A DNA stretch of 64,000 nt from Lepisosteus oculatus (GCF_040954835.1 NC_090703.1:22271444-22335443); one strand, 5' to 3'; counted from the first letter of the stretch, positions 26,401 through 37,127 are shown. Numbers and translations: made by a program. The notes: generated by a model not told the origin, from the letters alone.

Positions 26401-29400
26401 GCTCATACCTGCACACAATGAGCACATTTCCAAGCTGTTGAAGAATGCACATAATACAGCCGATAGGATCACAATCCCAGTGTAGATTAGTTCTCACTTG
26501 TAATATGTTAGATAGATACTTTATTGATCCCGTGAGGGAAATTGCAGTGCAACAGCAGCTTAACACACCCAACACAGCCACAGTGTAACGAATTATATAC
26601 TTATAGTACAATACATACAATACAATACAAGAGTTACTCACAGTCCGGACACACAAGAGGAAACTAGAACAGAACAGTACACAGAAAATCGTATCACACA
26701 TATGAAAATAAATATAGATGTAACCATAGATATAAATATAAATATAGATGTATTGCACAGGTCCCTGGCATATATTGCACAAAAGTGGTTGTAAACGGGA
26801 AAAAGAAAAAGAAAGAGAACAGATGTAGCAGTAGATGTGTATATGCGTTTAGTCCAGAAACAGGTCACTGTCGCTGTTGCCTCTGCCAAGACGCAAGGTG
26901 GATGCGTTGTACAGTCTTATGGCAGACGGCAAGAATGACCTCCTGTAGCGCTCCCTGTCGCACCGTGGATGAATCAGTCTATTGCTGAACGTGCTCTTCA
27001 TTCCTGCAAGCCTGTCATAGAGGGGATTGGAGAAGTTGTCCATGATGGCCTCTAGTTTGGACATCATTCTCCTCTCAGCCACTACCTCCAAGGGGTCCAG
27101 GTCAGACCCAATGACAGAGCTCGCTCTCCTGATGAGCTTGTTCAGCCTTTTGGAATCTACTGCTCTAATCCCAGAGCCCCAGCACACCACTGCGTAGAAA
27201 ATGGCACTCGCTACCACCGACTGATAAAACATGTGCAGCATCTTACTACACACATTGAAGGACCTGAGCCTCCTCAAGAAGTAAAGTCGGCTCTGTCCGT
27301 TCTTATAAATGGCCTCGATGTTCTTAGACCATTCCAGTCTATCGTCGATGTGCACTCCCAGGTACTTGTACGAGTCCACCATCTCCACGCCACTCCCATG
27401 GATGTAGACAGGAGTAGGTTTGACTCCTGTTGCATTATGTTGCATTAACATGTCTTGTGCTGTTGAGAACATAGTTTTTAAAATGTTCTTAATGTTGTGT
27501 AGTGTCATATACTGTATGTTGTTGATATAAAATTTACAGGTTGAACTGGGAGAATTAGTTTTTGTGTTCATTTTAGGTGGACCAGTCCCTTTAAGTATTT
27601 ATCAAAGACTGAAGAGGCTGGAAGACAGAGTTCTGGAGCTGGAGGGGCTTTCTCCTGAGTATTTTCAATCCTTGGTATGTACATGGATTTCCAAGGAGTA
27701 AGAATGAATGACAAAGCTTCAGGATTTGCGGATTTTCTTCATTTTCATTTTTTTTTATCTTTGATCATGAGCCAAAGTGATTTCTTAAGCATAAGTGAAA
27801 CCCACTATTTGTAGCCAAATCTAATCATTTTCACTTCATGATTTGAAAAGGCCCTGCACTAGTAGAATTCAGATAAGGCTGTGTAGTTATCTAAAATAAT
27901 TTCTCTCTAATTGTTTTGCCAGTACCCTCATTTTTTATTTTAGCCATTTGATTGTTTAAATGCATGTGACTCTCCGTGATGATTTCATATATGTTGTCGA
28001 ACTTGACCTACACAACTCCTTTTGCTATTAGCAAAAGTGAAATAACTGAGAAGGACATAGTGATGGTTAACTGCACGGCAAGTTTAATTATTTTATCAGT
28101 AGACGTCCTATCAGAAAACTGTTATCTACTGTATGTGTCCATATATGAAAGCAAAGGTGGTTAAGTAAACGTAATAAAAGCAAGACCTTGAAATTATTAT
28201 TCACAATAGGTAGAAGAGAACGAATCATAACCTTTGTAGAATATAATGTCTTGTTCTTAATTGGTAACCAAATCATCAGTATGCATCAGTAATGAAATTA
28301 TTCAGGAAGAAAGAATGGAACAATACAAATTATCTGATGGGGCTTATTTGCTAGCTTCTAACTGAGGAAGCCAGATATATAGTGAAACAGTCCTGTAGAT
28401 AAATGCATTCAAGGACATAAAGCAATAAAATGAATGTTTCTTCTAGATCATAACCACACGTACAGGATTTTATTAGCATATAATCAGTACAATACCCTGT
28501 ACCACCTCTCTTAAAAATGTAAACTCCTGACTGCAAAATATTTAGTAACTACTAGTCATAAATTGTGATTATCTTTTTCCTTTTTTATTCACTCCTTCCA
28601 AAAAATACCAGTGTTAGAATTCAGCTATCTAACTTAGCAAGTGAATCTACTTGAGTTTCCAGCCTCCTCTTGTACAGCTAAGGGTAAGCCCTCACTTTAG
28701 AACAGTTAAGAGGATTCTCATTTTCTCCATGTTTCACGAGAAAGTTAAGTGCATCTCTAAATAAACAGCGGTTTTGCGCCCACTGAATTCATTTTCCTGT
28801 TAATGCAGATAGAAAAAACATGAGAAGAGTTTGAAGATAATCACGATACAATGTTAAATGAGAACATTCTCTTCTCATGAGCTTGACAATGAGTAGTGAT
28901 TAAGAGCATAAACAAGAAACATGTGGCACTTTTTCTGTGGTCTGGGGAGGTAATGTTGGAGGTGGTCAGGCATGCTTGTCCAGTCTGGTGCTGTGTTCTT
29001 TGCAGCCTACCTAAAACAGTTTGGCTACGATTGGGGAGTCAGACTCAATTTGTACAGCTTAATTGTTTTGGGAGGTTAGTTACTGTAGAAGAAAAAATGT
29101 TTTCAATGCAAGCTCTTTTGTTGAAGCTGGCTGCCTTCTTTTCTGTTTGGTTAGGGATTACTTTGAAGTGGTCAGTCTGCCAGGCAGGAAAATAGTTCAT
29201 CAGTTCAGTTTACATGCCTGAAGTCTTAAGTTAACGTAATCTATTAGCAAACAAACTTTTATTTTCTTCAAGGCAGCTGTATATCTCATTTAAATACATC
29301 TCCATGGATCGTATTCCAGGCCCCGTGGTTAAAAACACTGTTGCTCCCTTACATCAGTAGCTTTAAAACAAAACGTAAACTACACTTTCAACATTTGTGT

Positions 29401-30436
29401 TTAAAAATGGCTATTGGAATTTTAGTAATGTTGTAAATACTCCTATAATCACCATGCCTATAATGTTCATTGTAACTGTTTCGTGATTTTGTGGTCGGAC
29501 AAACATCAGAAGCAGTCATTTTCCATTGTGTTTTATAACATTCTGCTTGCTATTGATTGTTCTATTTATGGCATAGTAAAAGCAGACCTATTTATGTGCT
29601 TTACGTAAAGCTTGACAGACTCTGTTCCTGAAAGACAGTGCCATTTTAATAACTGGTACTTTTCAGTAGTTGCAAATATGCTCCAAATAGCCATATCCTT
29701 AGTGGGTGTTTACAACAGAATGTGAACCACCCAAGAAAGCACTAAAAGCTAATGTCACAGAAAACAACTTTTTTATTAAGAGTAACTTTTTCATGTGTAA
29801 AAAGTTACTCGAATAAAACAATCTTCAAATTCTGTTGCCTTTTTTCACCTAATTCCTGTATAAAATAGAAAAACACTGGCTACTCAGGACACTGAGGAGG
29901 ACGAAAACAAGAGTCATTGCCATTCTTTTATAAGCAGTCTGCATAGCAGCTGTATGAAGAGGAGCTCTCACTGACTAGAGCAGTTTTGGTGTATGTTAAC
30001 TGGACGAGACTATTCTCACACTTTTTTTAAACATGGTAAATAAGACGCGTTATGTTGCAGTATAGCAGAGGAGATGGTGTTAAACTTTTTATTTCATTAA
30101 AAAAATGAAATGTCTTCTTAAATGCATCTTCATTTTTGTTTAACAGTTGCTATATAGTTCTTTTTTTAACCAACCTCTTCCTTGTTTTTTTTGTTCTGCT
30201 GCAACAGGGCTATCTACATAAAAGGCAGAAGGTGTCAGCACCTCAGGTGAGTGTGTGATTCCTTCTGTTCACTTTTCAGCCTTCAGCAGTCTGTGTGATT
30301 GACTCTAAATTGCTTGTGTTTATTCCAGCCCTACAGCCTGATGGAGCTGGATGGGAAGATTAATGCGCTCAAGGCAACGCTATTGAAGAAAGTAAATGAG
30401 TCTCTGCCGATGGAGACTGACGAGTTCTCCTTGTGA
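17312..30436 (+). CDS. mbip: MBIP, MAP3K12-binding inhibitory protein 1 (nine coding exons)
   Basis: Join 17312-17452, 19973-20092, 22539-22742, 24615-24711, 25825-25890, 26118-26270, 27577-27674, 30208-30246 and 30329-30436: 1026 nt, 341 aa, close to human MBIP (344 aa). All introns are GT..AG and all phases agree. Recognition rests on the conserved core (residues about 146-210) with VQIKAGKAEIDRRISAFIER, AEINENNVREFCNVIDCNQ and FTPYPGFKSHVK. These are followed by VVNTYGPQTRP, VEERLQNIEAHL and LELEGLSPEYFQS. The family is known to bind and inhibit the kinase MAP3K12 (DLK/ZPK/MUK) and to be a stable nuclear subunit of the ADA2A-containing (ATAC) histone acetyltransferase complex. The heptad-like leucines in the C-terminal half fit its described leucine-zipper-like segments. 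The first ~145 residues are more divergent, as expected. The start has a good context (G at -3 and +4) and an in-frame stop just upstream. Confidence 0.95.
18163..18452 (+). repeat. V-SINE-like repeat in MBIP intron 1 (copy a)
   Basis: Head 'gatggcacggtggtg', central 'ctagtttcctcccacagtcc', middle 'ggcctggtgtgagtgtg', and tail 'ttggattaagcggttagaaa'. It is in the same orientation as the gene. Nearly full length and moderately diverged. Confidence 0.75.
18512..18805 (+). repeat. V-SINE-like repeat in MBIP intron 1 (copy b, diverged)
   Basis: Block order matches copy a ('gtttggagtttgaatgtctg', 'ggtttcctcccaccttccag', 'aggataggctctgtgctgcc', terminal 'ggattgatg'), but with many substitutions and a weak tail. 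Its 3' boundary adjoins the segment that is duplicated in inverted form at 58.9 kb. Confidence 0.65.
19013..19628 (+). repeat. V-SINE-like repeat in MBIP intron 1 (copy c), split by a second SINE
   Basis: The left half (19013-19205) ends at 'ggcttctggggaaaattg'. The repeat resumes at about 19479 with 'gtctgtctgtgtgtgcccag' and 'gactagcatcccgactaggg' and ends in a worn tail. The gap is filled by a different tRNA-derived SINE, so copy c is the older insertion. The head has a visible B-box-like 'cctgggtttaattccag'. Confidence 0.75.
19206..19478 (+). repeat. tRNA-derived SINE (family 2) nested in a V-SINE
   Basis: Pol III A-box-like 'tgtggctaaggatctgcg' and a clear B box in 'gctggttcaaatcccgcgg'. 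The body has 'cctactccgttgggcccctg' and 'ccctgcgctctgaccccaag', and the tail is 'aattcctaatgcaagaaatt'. Further copies of this family lie at 31.3 kb (minus), 58.6 kb (minus) and at the right window edge (plus). Confidence 0.8.
19973..20092 (+). CDS. mbip: MBIP coding exon 2
   Basis: Residues 48-87, VNLGADVLQIVADQSKL through QRHISKLQ, phase 0 at both ends. Acceptor ..TTTTTCAAG|GTTAAT, donor ACAG|GTAAGA. The pattern matches the mammalian region with DWNKLQSL and FSALEQHI in hydrophobic spacing, consistent with a helical N-terminal segment. Confidence 0.9.
20598..22196 (+). mobile_element. Full-length Tc1-like DNA transposon in MBIP intron 2
   Basis: 1599 bp from 'cagtggtgtgaaaacgtgtt' to its inverted match '..ttttcacaccactg', with TA on each outer side (20596-20597 and 22197-22198) as expected of the TA target duplication. 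The terminal inverted repeats are about 210 bp (20598-20812 and 21990-22196) and nearly identical apart from a 7-nt gap and a few substitutions. The long repeats flank a frameshifted transposase gene. High terminal identity suggests fairly recent insertion. Confidence 0.95.
20986..21985 (+). pseudogene. Tc1-like transposase, broken by frameshifts
   Basis: Starts MLRSKEIQEQMRNRVIE, with the N-terminal paired-like helix-turn-helix domain up to about 21225 including the GRPTKITPRAQ linker. The reading frame shifts near 21225 (A run), near 21390-21405 and near 21550, so no full-length protein is made. All three catalytic positions are still encoded: D in LWTDKTKVELFGR, D in LQQDNDPKHTSKS and E in SPVLNPIEMLWHDLKK (DDE signature). 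The last frame (21584-21985) is open to the stop, ending VVAAKGGPASY. A mobilisable but non-autonomous copy is the likely state. Confidence 0.92.
22539..22742 (+). CDS. mbip: MBIP coding exon 3
   Basis: Residues 88-155, LVSKKLQRLMCKM through VVQIKAGKAE, phase 0. Acceptor is a T-rich tract then TTAG|TTGGTG, donor GAA|GTACGA. The middle (about residues 106-140) is low-complexity, rich in Ser, Gly, Glu and Lys, like the variable acidic linker in mammals. The last ten residues begin the highly conserved core. Confidence 0.92.
22868..23194 (-). repeat. V-SINE-like repeat in MBIP intron 3, reverse orientation
   Basis: Begins 'catccatctgttttccaacc' and 'aattcagggtcacaggggag', passes 'gggccaattttcccagaaac' and 'ctgcgggaggaaaccagagc', and ends at 'gccaccgtgccaccc', the reversed tRNA-like head. 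Near full length. Confidence 0.8.
24087..24275 (-). mobile_element. Possible hAT-like MITE relic in MBIP intron 3
   Basis: On the minus strand it starts 'ccaggtgtgtccaactctag' and 'gcctggtgggccactgcgtc', has 'ctcattccaataat', and ends 'gagtctggaattgggcatcc'. That is a weak inverted match to its own start and resembles the 38.9 kb element. No clear target duplication. Low-confidence family call. Confidence 0.35.
24615..24711 (+). CDS. mbip: MBIP coding exon 4
   Basis: Residues 156-187 plus the first base of codon 188: IDRRISAFIERKQAEINE then NNVREFCNVIDCNQ. Acceptor CACAG|ATTGAT, donor CAAG|GTAAGG, leaving phase 1. This is the most conserved stretch and is decisive for the MBIP identification. 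Confidence 0.95.
25200..25383 (-). repeat. tRNA-derived SINE in MBIP intron 4 (third family)
   Basis: Minus-strand sequence has an A-box-like 'cagtggttaaagcactggac' and a B-box-like 'agagttcaagtgtcc', about 40 bp apart, followed by an unrelated body. The spacing and order fit a tRNA-derived Pol III promoter. It does not share the body of the other two SINE families here. Confidence 0.5.
25825..25890 (+). CDS. mbip: MBIP coding exon 5
   Basis: Short 66-nt exon, residues 188-209: ENSCARTDAVFTPYPGF then KSHVK, phase 1 in and out. Acceptor TTTTATAG|AAAACA, donor AAAG|GTAATG. It is almost identical to the mammalian segment. Confidence 0.95.
26118..26270 (+). CDS. mbip: MBIP coding exon 6
   Basis: Residues 210-260: VTRVVNTYGPQTRPGS, a variable loop, then LTDCGNPAVEERLQNIEAHL. 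Phase 1 at both ends. Acceptor TTGTAG|TGACGA, donor CCAG|GTACAT. Here the family has the VVNTYGPQTRP and VEERLQNIEAHL signatures; the latter is a predicted amphipathic helix. Intron 5 is only 227 bp. Confidence 0.93.
26508..27450 (-). mobile_element. 5'-truncated LINE in MBIP intron 6, antisense, with open RT C-terminal frame
   Basis: The minus-strand frame 27571-26849 (240 codons) contains SYKYLGVHIDDRLEWSKN, RLYFLRRLRSFNVCSKM, FYAVVCWGSGI and ERYRRSFLPSAIRLYNAS, the thumb and C-terminal region of non-LTR reverse transcriptases of fish Rex1/CR1/L2-like LINEs. It ends with a 3' UTR and the tail 'gggatcaataaagtatctat'. The first ~40 codons of the frame are likely intron sequence outside the element. 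The uninterrupted frame and near identity to the 54.2 kb copy suggest a young insertion. The exact clade is unresolved. Confidence 0.85.
27577..27674 (+). CDS. mbip: MBIP coding exon 7
   Basis: Residues 261-293: GGPVPLSIYQRLKRLED then RVLELEGLSPEYFQSL, entering in phase 1 and leaving in phase 0. Acceptor CATTTTAG|GTGGAC, donor CTTG|GTATGT. The regular spacing of L and I (IYQRLKRLEDRVLELEGL) gives a coiled-coil or leucine-zipper-like helix, as described for MBIP. Confidence 0.94.
30208..30246 (+). CDS. mbip: MBIP coding exon 8 (micro-exon)
   Basis: 39-nt exon, residues 294-306, GYLHKRQKVSAPQ, phase 0. Acceptor CAACAG|GGCTAT, donor CTCAG|GTGAGT. The basic KRQKV matches the KRRKV of mammalian MBIP, a plausible nuclear localisation signal. 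It is separated from the last exon by an 82-bp intron. Confidence 0.88.
30329..30436 (+). CDS. mbip: MBIP coding exon 9 (terminal)
   Basis: Residues 307-341 then TGA: PYSLMELDGKINALKATLL, KKVNESLPMETDEFSL. Acceptor TTCCAG|CCCTAC. It matches the YSLAELDEKISALKQALLRK segment of the family, another leucine-rich helix. The last ten residues are lineage-specific. Confidence 0.92.
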   Translation, partial: PYSLMELDGKINALKATLLKKVNESLPMETDEFSL

Positions 30437-30645
30437 AGCCATTTCCAATTCACAGGCTGTAACCTTCGCGGCTTGACTCCTCCACTCGAACAAAATAACT
30501 TGAGAAAAAAAACGAACAGACTGTAATAATGAATGTGATTTTTTTCCTCTCTCCCTCTCTCTCTTTTCAATCTGTGCTGTCGCATATGTATTCTGTTCTG
30601 TTAAAGGAAAGTTCTCTATATTGATACACATTCAAGAACAGTTAT

Positions 30646-30651
30646 AATAAA
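30646..30651 (+). terminator. MBIP polyadenylation signal AATAAA
   Basis: Canonical AATAAA 210 bp after the stop codon, giving a short 3' UTR. The cleavage site would fall roughly 10-30 bp further on. Distal alternatives cannot be excluded. Confidence 0.65.
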
Positions 30652-30699
30652 ATGCTGGAATGGCTGCCTGAGGTGAGAACAATGACTAGGACCCTGGAG

Positions 30700-31297
30700 A
30701 ACAAAAAAAGGTGGTTTAGGCAGCTCTTCTAGCTAGAAAGTTCATGGATGGTTGACTGGTATTTATTGACCAAAGGTTTCACTATAGAAAGGTCAAGGCT
30801 TTTCAGAAGAGCAGTAGTCAATATTAAATCTTTGTTTTTTTTCATTCCCCTTTTTATACGATAGGTTGGGTGACTACATCTGTAACCTTTCATAGCTGGG
30901 ACAAATGTTTATCCATTTACCTTGGATCATAACAGTGTAATTCCTGCAAAAAAATAATAATTGAAATGATAGAGAGAAGAATCCTTGGGACACAATGATA
31001 CACAGTTTTACAGTAAACACAAAACTATAGGTTAAGGAAAGTGGTAAAATCCTGTTTAAAGTAGCGGTTACCTAGGAGTGCAGTGTCCTGTTTTTAGAAT
31101 TGTCTCTGATATGCGATTAACATCAATCAATGTAGAGGAAAATGCCTTAAGGCTAAGCAGCAACACTATGTAACATTACAATATAACCTAAAAAAATATC
31201 ACAGAAAGTTCTATAGGCATGAGTTTTTTACTTAATCAGAGTCATGTTAAAATTCATAGCAAATTGTTAGAGCTGCCAGCCCTGTTATCGGTAACTA
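30700..31297. other. Non-coding stretch downstream of MBIP
   Basis: Unique AT-rich DNA with no recognised gene or repeat. Confidence 0.45.
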
Positions 31298-31495
31298 TAC
31301 AGTTTCTTACATTAGGAATTTGTCTTTTTGCATACCCCAGCTTGCTCTCCATGAGACACACAGGCGGGGAGAGAGAAGCTTGGGGTCAGAGCGCAGGGTC
31401 AGCCATTTATGCGGCCTTGCTCAAAACGGGATTTGAACCAGCACCCTTCCAGCCACAGACACAGATCCTTAGCCACAGAGCCACCGCTCCGCCCT
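31298..31495 (-). repeat. tRNA-derived SINE (family 2), reverse, internally deleted
   Basis: 'cttgctctccatgagacaca', 'gcttggggtcagagcgcagg' and 'gatttgaaccagcacccttc' (reversed B box) match the reverse complement of the 19.2 kb copy. The segment between 'tttatgcgg' and 'ccttgctc' has been lost. Confidence 0.8.
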
Positions 31496-33376
31496 GCATG
31501 ATCATTTGTGTCACCCCAGATAATTGATCAGGATATCTCTTTCCATCGATCTGTAGAGTACTTACATGTTTAGTAGGCTATGGACGAGTTATCTAGTCTC
31601 ATTCATATTTATTGTCAATGCATACTTTTCACAAGTATAACAGAAGACTGACTGTGTGGTGACCATAACTCAATTAACCCCAAAAAGAACATATCTTTGT
31701 ACATCAATGATTTCCTATTTCATTTCAAATGAAGAATTTAAAAGTGGGATGCTGTTTCTTTCATGTATTGTTAAACCTCACTGGTCTACCGTTGAGGCAA
31801 TCATGCCTTGGTTTCTGCTCTATGGAATTGAGCTTCCTTATTTTCTCTTTGCAACATGTTGAAATGGTTCCTAGTGTTCTGTCTGGCATCACAGATGAGG
31901 AAAAGGGGAGCTGTGTGTAAGTAGCTGACTGTGACACATGAAAGATGTCTGAGGTAAGGCTTATTTTGACAGGAATGCCAGAATGATCTGACCAAAAAAA
32001 GATATTTCCCCTTTTCTATTTTATGTTCTTATGGAAGGGTGTTTCTTATTCAATGGAAGCAGCCCAAACACAGCATGCATCCTCCAACAGGTCTCCTATA
32101 CTGTATTAGTAAAACTGTATGTGAAAATATGTTCAATGCAATGTATTTTAAATTTCAGGCATAATAACAAAAGCTTCCAAACTGCAAGATAAGAACTTTA
32201 TACATTTAAAATGCTGCTAGGGTATACTGTCAAAATTGTAGAAGTAATTACAACTAGATTTTACAAATTCAAAGGGCACTAGGATATATTTTGGCAGAAC
32301 TGGCAGAGTTCTGGCAGAGCTGTTATAGGAACGTTATTTTATTACATGACTTATCCGTGAAACCAATACTTAAAGTGCCTGTATGTACCTCAGGAATGTA
32401 GGTGAAAAACCTTTCAATAACAAGGCACAGGAAGACTTGCAGTCTTATATCACAGTTAAACCTATAGTGCTCAATGAAAAAGACCTTAATAGTGTTTTGC
32501 ATTTAAGGATAAGAGCTGTTTTTTTTTCTAGTATCTGCTATGAAGTATCTATTTTAAGCTATAGATTTTATTCATTGACCTGAGGCACGTAATGCTAATT
32601 GCCTCTTTAAGTAAAGCAACTTGGGATTTTAGACTTTGTATCTGGCATTTCAATGTAGCATAAAACTGTATGTAAAGACAGGAAGGCAGATTCCAAAGCA
32701 CCATATACTGGAGCAGCTGGGAAGACTAGCATTTAAAACAAGGATGAGCAATTCCTTTCATTAGCTTCACAGGTATTTTTCCAGTTAGTGGATGATTAAG
32801 TCCTAAAAACACAGGTGAACTTCTTACCAAGTGATAAGTTCAATAAGTAATAATGAGCACTGGTATGATGGAATCTAGAAGGCCGTGATCCAGATCATGT
32901 TCAAAGTACAAAGATGTTGCTTATTTAAATTATATGCCAACCATATTCCAAGGTTATTGTTCTTGGTCATTAGAGTCCCTCTTGAGCAAAGCAGTCCCTT
33001 CCCACAAAGGTGTGTATCTCTCCCATGAAGCTTTACCTGCAGTCCAGAAAAATGACACTGAAAGCACATGTTGGGAGAGCTAGCAGTTGAACAGCATTTC
33101 CCAGCTCCGATCTGAAATATGACCAACAGCGTTTTATGACCAAAACAACAGAAAAATCAATGAAACACATTAAGATGTGAAGGAAGGGTGAACAAGGAAA
33201 TGCCCAAATCATTGAAATGGAGAATAATACAAACGCTGATTTTAAGGATAATACAACTGCCCCCTAAAAGACGAAGGTGGTGTAATTCTTGTCAGCTTTA
33301 TAAAGCAGGTTTACATCAGCTCTGAAGGTTTTGTTTTGTAGGAAGGTTTTCACAAGGTTGGTTAATATATCATCTT
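31496..33376. other. Non-coding stretch, no gene recognised
   Basis: Short open frames only. Nothing recognisable beyond AT-rich unique sequence. Confidence 0.4.
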
Positions 33377-33629
33377 CCATCCATCCATTTTCTAACAGGA
33401 TGCTAGTCTGTCGCAGAGTACACACCGACACAAATATGCACACACTCGCACCGTGGCCAGTTTTCCCAGAAGTCAGTGAACCTATCGGAATGTCTTTGGA
33501 TTGAGGGAGGAAACCCATGTGAACACAGGTTAACATGCAAACTCCAAGCAGATAGCGCTCCAGGAACTGACCCCAGAGCCCCAACACAGCAAAGCAGCAA
33601 TGCTAACTGCTGCACCACTGTGCTGCTCA
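33377..33629 (-). repeat. V-SINE-like repeat, reverse orientation, internally deleted
   Basis: 'ccatccatccattttctaac' joins directly to 'aggatgctagtctgtcgcag', skipping the usual 'gggtcacaggggagctgg' block. It then runs through 'ggccagttttcccagaagtc' to the reversed head 'ctaactgctgcaccactgtg'. Confidence 0.75.
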
Positions 33630-36600
33630 CCTAGCAATATGTCTATTTTTCAGTAGATTTTATATACTGTACACACTAAATGATGCTGTACTTTGCTATT
33701 GGTACTGCTAAACACATGATGTGGTAAGACCGCTTGAGACCTTGAGAGAATGAGTGCTGTTAAGTCTATTGGAACTTAAAATGACTCAATTGTGTGATTT
33801 TTTTGGAGGTTGAAACACAGCCCTAATAGACTTTCAGTTTAAGAAAATTACACCTTTTATAAAGGGCAAAATATTCGACTGGTAATGTGTGGATGATCGC
33901 ATGGCTGGTGAGGTGTGTGGTCTGATATGGAAATAGTGTGTACCTTATCTCTACTTTTCATTGGATTTCATTGGATGGATACCCACCCCTAAAGATAAGC
34001 TACAGTTATACAATATTGCAATTCTGAGATTTAAAAAAGGTTCAGTACATTACAACCCAGTTGAAATCCTTACATTTAATTGTGTTGTATATCTATAGCA
34101 TTTATCGTATACTGTATACCTCAGGTTTCATTATAGACCCCCCCACTCCTTCATTGCATTGTTTCAGTGTGTGTACTTCTAATCTCTCACACGGATCATT
34201 TTCAATTAATTTTTGAAAATGTTTTGTGCAAATAAAGATTGTCTTCTTTGTTTATTGCAAAGCTAGACAGCTATATTGTGACTAACACTTGTGATGTTCT
34301 TGTAGACGGTGTCTTGAATGATACAATGGAGCCATTGAACAACCTGTAAGAAAAAAAGAGTTGTGTAATCTCTCAATGAATGCCATACCCAGAAGGAGTG
34401 GTGTGCATAACAAAATGCCTACAGTCATTAGCTTTCTCACAAGGCAGATGAGCATAAAGGTTAAATTGACTTTGTAGGATAGAGACCTCTCACACTCAGA
34501 TAAGATGGGAACGCAATGTGACCTACACAGTTTAGTTTAATAAAAACGGGGTTCAATAGTATCTATGTTAGTGCTGACTTTTCACTAGAAAAGAGTGACA
34601 TAAACCTTGTTCACTGAAGCACAGCTGTAGAATGACTGTGAATCTCTTGATGCAAGCAACAGCCCCCGCTGTCATTGTAAACTGAGGTTAGCAATATGAT
34701 TGCGCCAACAATAGTGTGAATAATAAATGATAAATACGGATCTCAGAGAAACAGTTGACATTACTATGAAGTAACTCTGCTGTGTAATCTAGAATCCAGG
34801 TCACTACATGTTTGAAAGCCTATTTGGCAACACAGTTCATACAAAATCTGGCATTGCATTAGACGTTCATGCTATAATACATTTATCACTACCACCTAAC
34901 ACAGCAGCATCCATAAAAAGTGACAAGCAGACTTTTATGAAAAATATTCAGTGCCGTTATGACATCTTTTACAAACATTTTAAACTGCATCTGCGACTTT
35001 TTGGTTTCCTTATAACCTAGAATCTATCATCACACTGCACTGAAAAAGATTATTGACAGACGTTTTACAGTGAAAGGTTAGGCCATTTTAGACAAATCTC
35101 ACTCTTCACTTATCACATTTTGTACTCAGTGTGAAACATTTAATATCAGTCATTGTAATGCTTCGTTGTACAAATTGTGATTGGTTTATGTCACTTTGGC
35201 ATCTGCTAAATAGTTATTATAAAAATACTAGTAATAATATAGCAGCACATCATGGCCTTCAGATCCAGACTGAATTGCTTTCTAAGACGACAGCTATTGT
35301 CAAGAAATTACAGATGCAAATGCTTTTCATTGCTTCTGCTTTATAGTCTGTTAAACCATGTATTCATTTGTGTATTCAGCATTTAATCAGTTATGTTTGA
35401 AGTCTTTATTGTTTTAAATGTACAGCTCCTCCTTTTCATTTATAACCCATAAGACATAAAACCTTGGAAGAAAGTGAAAAGGGCAATTACAAGTTTACCT
35501 CATAGTTTAAGAGTCAACTTTTCATCCTCTCCTTGATTTGTATTACTGCTATATACAGTACGAAATCTGCCCCTGATAAACCCATACAAGCTCATCTCAT
35601 ATGAAAAGGTTAAAGTTAATTCTGCTGAAAAATGTATGCCCTGTGGGTGTCATTATGCTATATGGGGAAGAGGAAAAAAAACAGTTGTTTTTTTGATTAG
35701 ACATTTAAGAAAACAGCAATACAAAGAAGGTTCCTGGTCTAGGTTACAAGTAGACATGCTCAAAGAACATTGAACAGCAACATATTTTTAGACTTGCTGA
35801 ACACCTACCCCAGCATAAAAACACATTTAAACATTAAAACATTGAATATAGACAGTTTTGCTCATATCCATGAATGCTGTATTGGTGTGAAAGAAAATAT
35901 TTAATGGGAATTGTAAGCTATTCTTATACCTGTATCAATTTATTAAACATAATCAACTTTGTATCATAAATGTAAAGAAAAAAAAATGCTTCACTGGTGC
36001 CAATAAGCAATGCACTTCATACTGCTGTAAAACTATAAAAGTATTTCTTCCACACGTTTCAAAGAGAAAATGGGGTGGCTGGAGTACATGAAACTCTGGG
36101 AAATAACATGAACATCTGACTCATCCCAGTATATTATATACAGCTCAAACTACAGATTTAAGGTATCTGCAGAGCCCTGCAAAATAAATTCAAAATAGCA
36201 AAACAAAACTATTATTCCATATAATTTAGATAGACGAAATAAACATTAAACAAAGCTTTATGGTGGTTTCCCAAGAGCACAGAAATACAAAAATTAGACA
36301 ATAATTTCAGGTAATGTAGTGAAATGTAATCAAACTGATGTTCACTCATTAATAATTCAGTAAAGGGTTCCTGCTGTATAACTAACCGGTGGACATGTTG
36401 CATAAGTTGGAATAAGAGGTTGATAGAGAAAGCCACTCTCCCGGACGAAGATTCCTACCTGAGATGAAAAGTATATTTTGAAGTTTAATATATAAAATGT
36501 AGTTTAACTGTACAGGAGACAACCCATTGCGAACGGAGTGAAAAAAGCTCATTTAAAATTAACAGTTAAAGACAATACATTTTGACATGTAAGCATTCTT

Positions 36601-37127
36601 AAATTTGTACTGTATCTGCATTGTTCTCTGGAGTAGTTTCTAGGACATACTGGGATAATTAAGTAAATTAAGTTCTCGTAATTGAGTAAAACAATCCCTT
36701 TGAGATGTTCTCTTTCACATACCTTTTAAACATTTGCTTACACAAAACTGCGTGAAGCATATGTCCACAGTGCTAGACACAATGCAGACAAGGAGCATTG
36801 TTGTAAGGCCCATTGTCTGAACACCGCCCTGTGATATCAGTTAATGAGTATAAATTGTCCTGCTTAAAATTTCCAAATGGGTTATTAACGTGAACAATGC
36901 TCCCATTCCAGCTTCCCAGCCTAGCACTTTGCTTGCCTGTTTAATGTTCACATCTGTTGGATCTCCAGGTTTTGTGTGACAGTGCACTAATTGATCTGTG
37001 AAGTACTGCTTACCAAAGGCTCGTTTTTTTTTGCTTCATTTGATTTGCCTAATCTTGGTACTTTATGTTCCCAAGGCTAAAGGCTTAAGTTATAAAAAGG
37101 TAAATGTTTAAATAACAAACAGATGCA
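33630..37127. other. Non-coding stretch, no gene recognised
   Basis: About 3.5 kb of AT-rich unique DNA. No open frame with recognisable content, and no confident repeat. Confidence 0.4.

Noticed and set aside
26345..26782. 145-codon minus frame with an IYIYIYIY run, and its partner at 54308-54490
   Set aside because: It is the 3' UTR of the LINE and an AT-repeat read as protein. The shared frame reflects the shared element, not a gene family.
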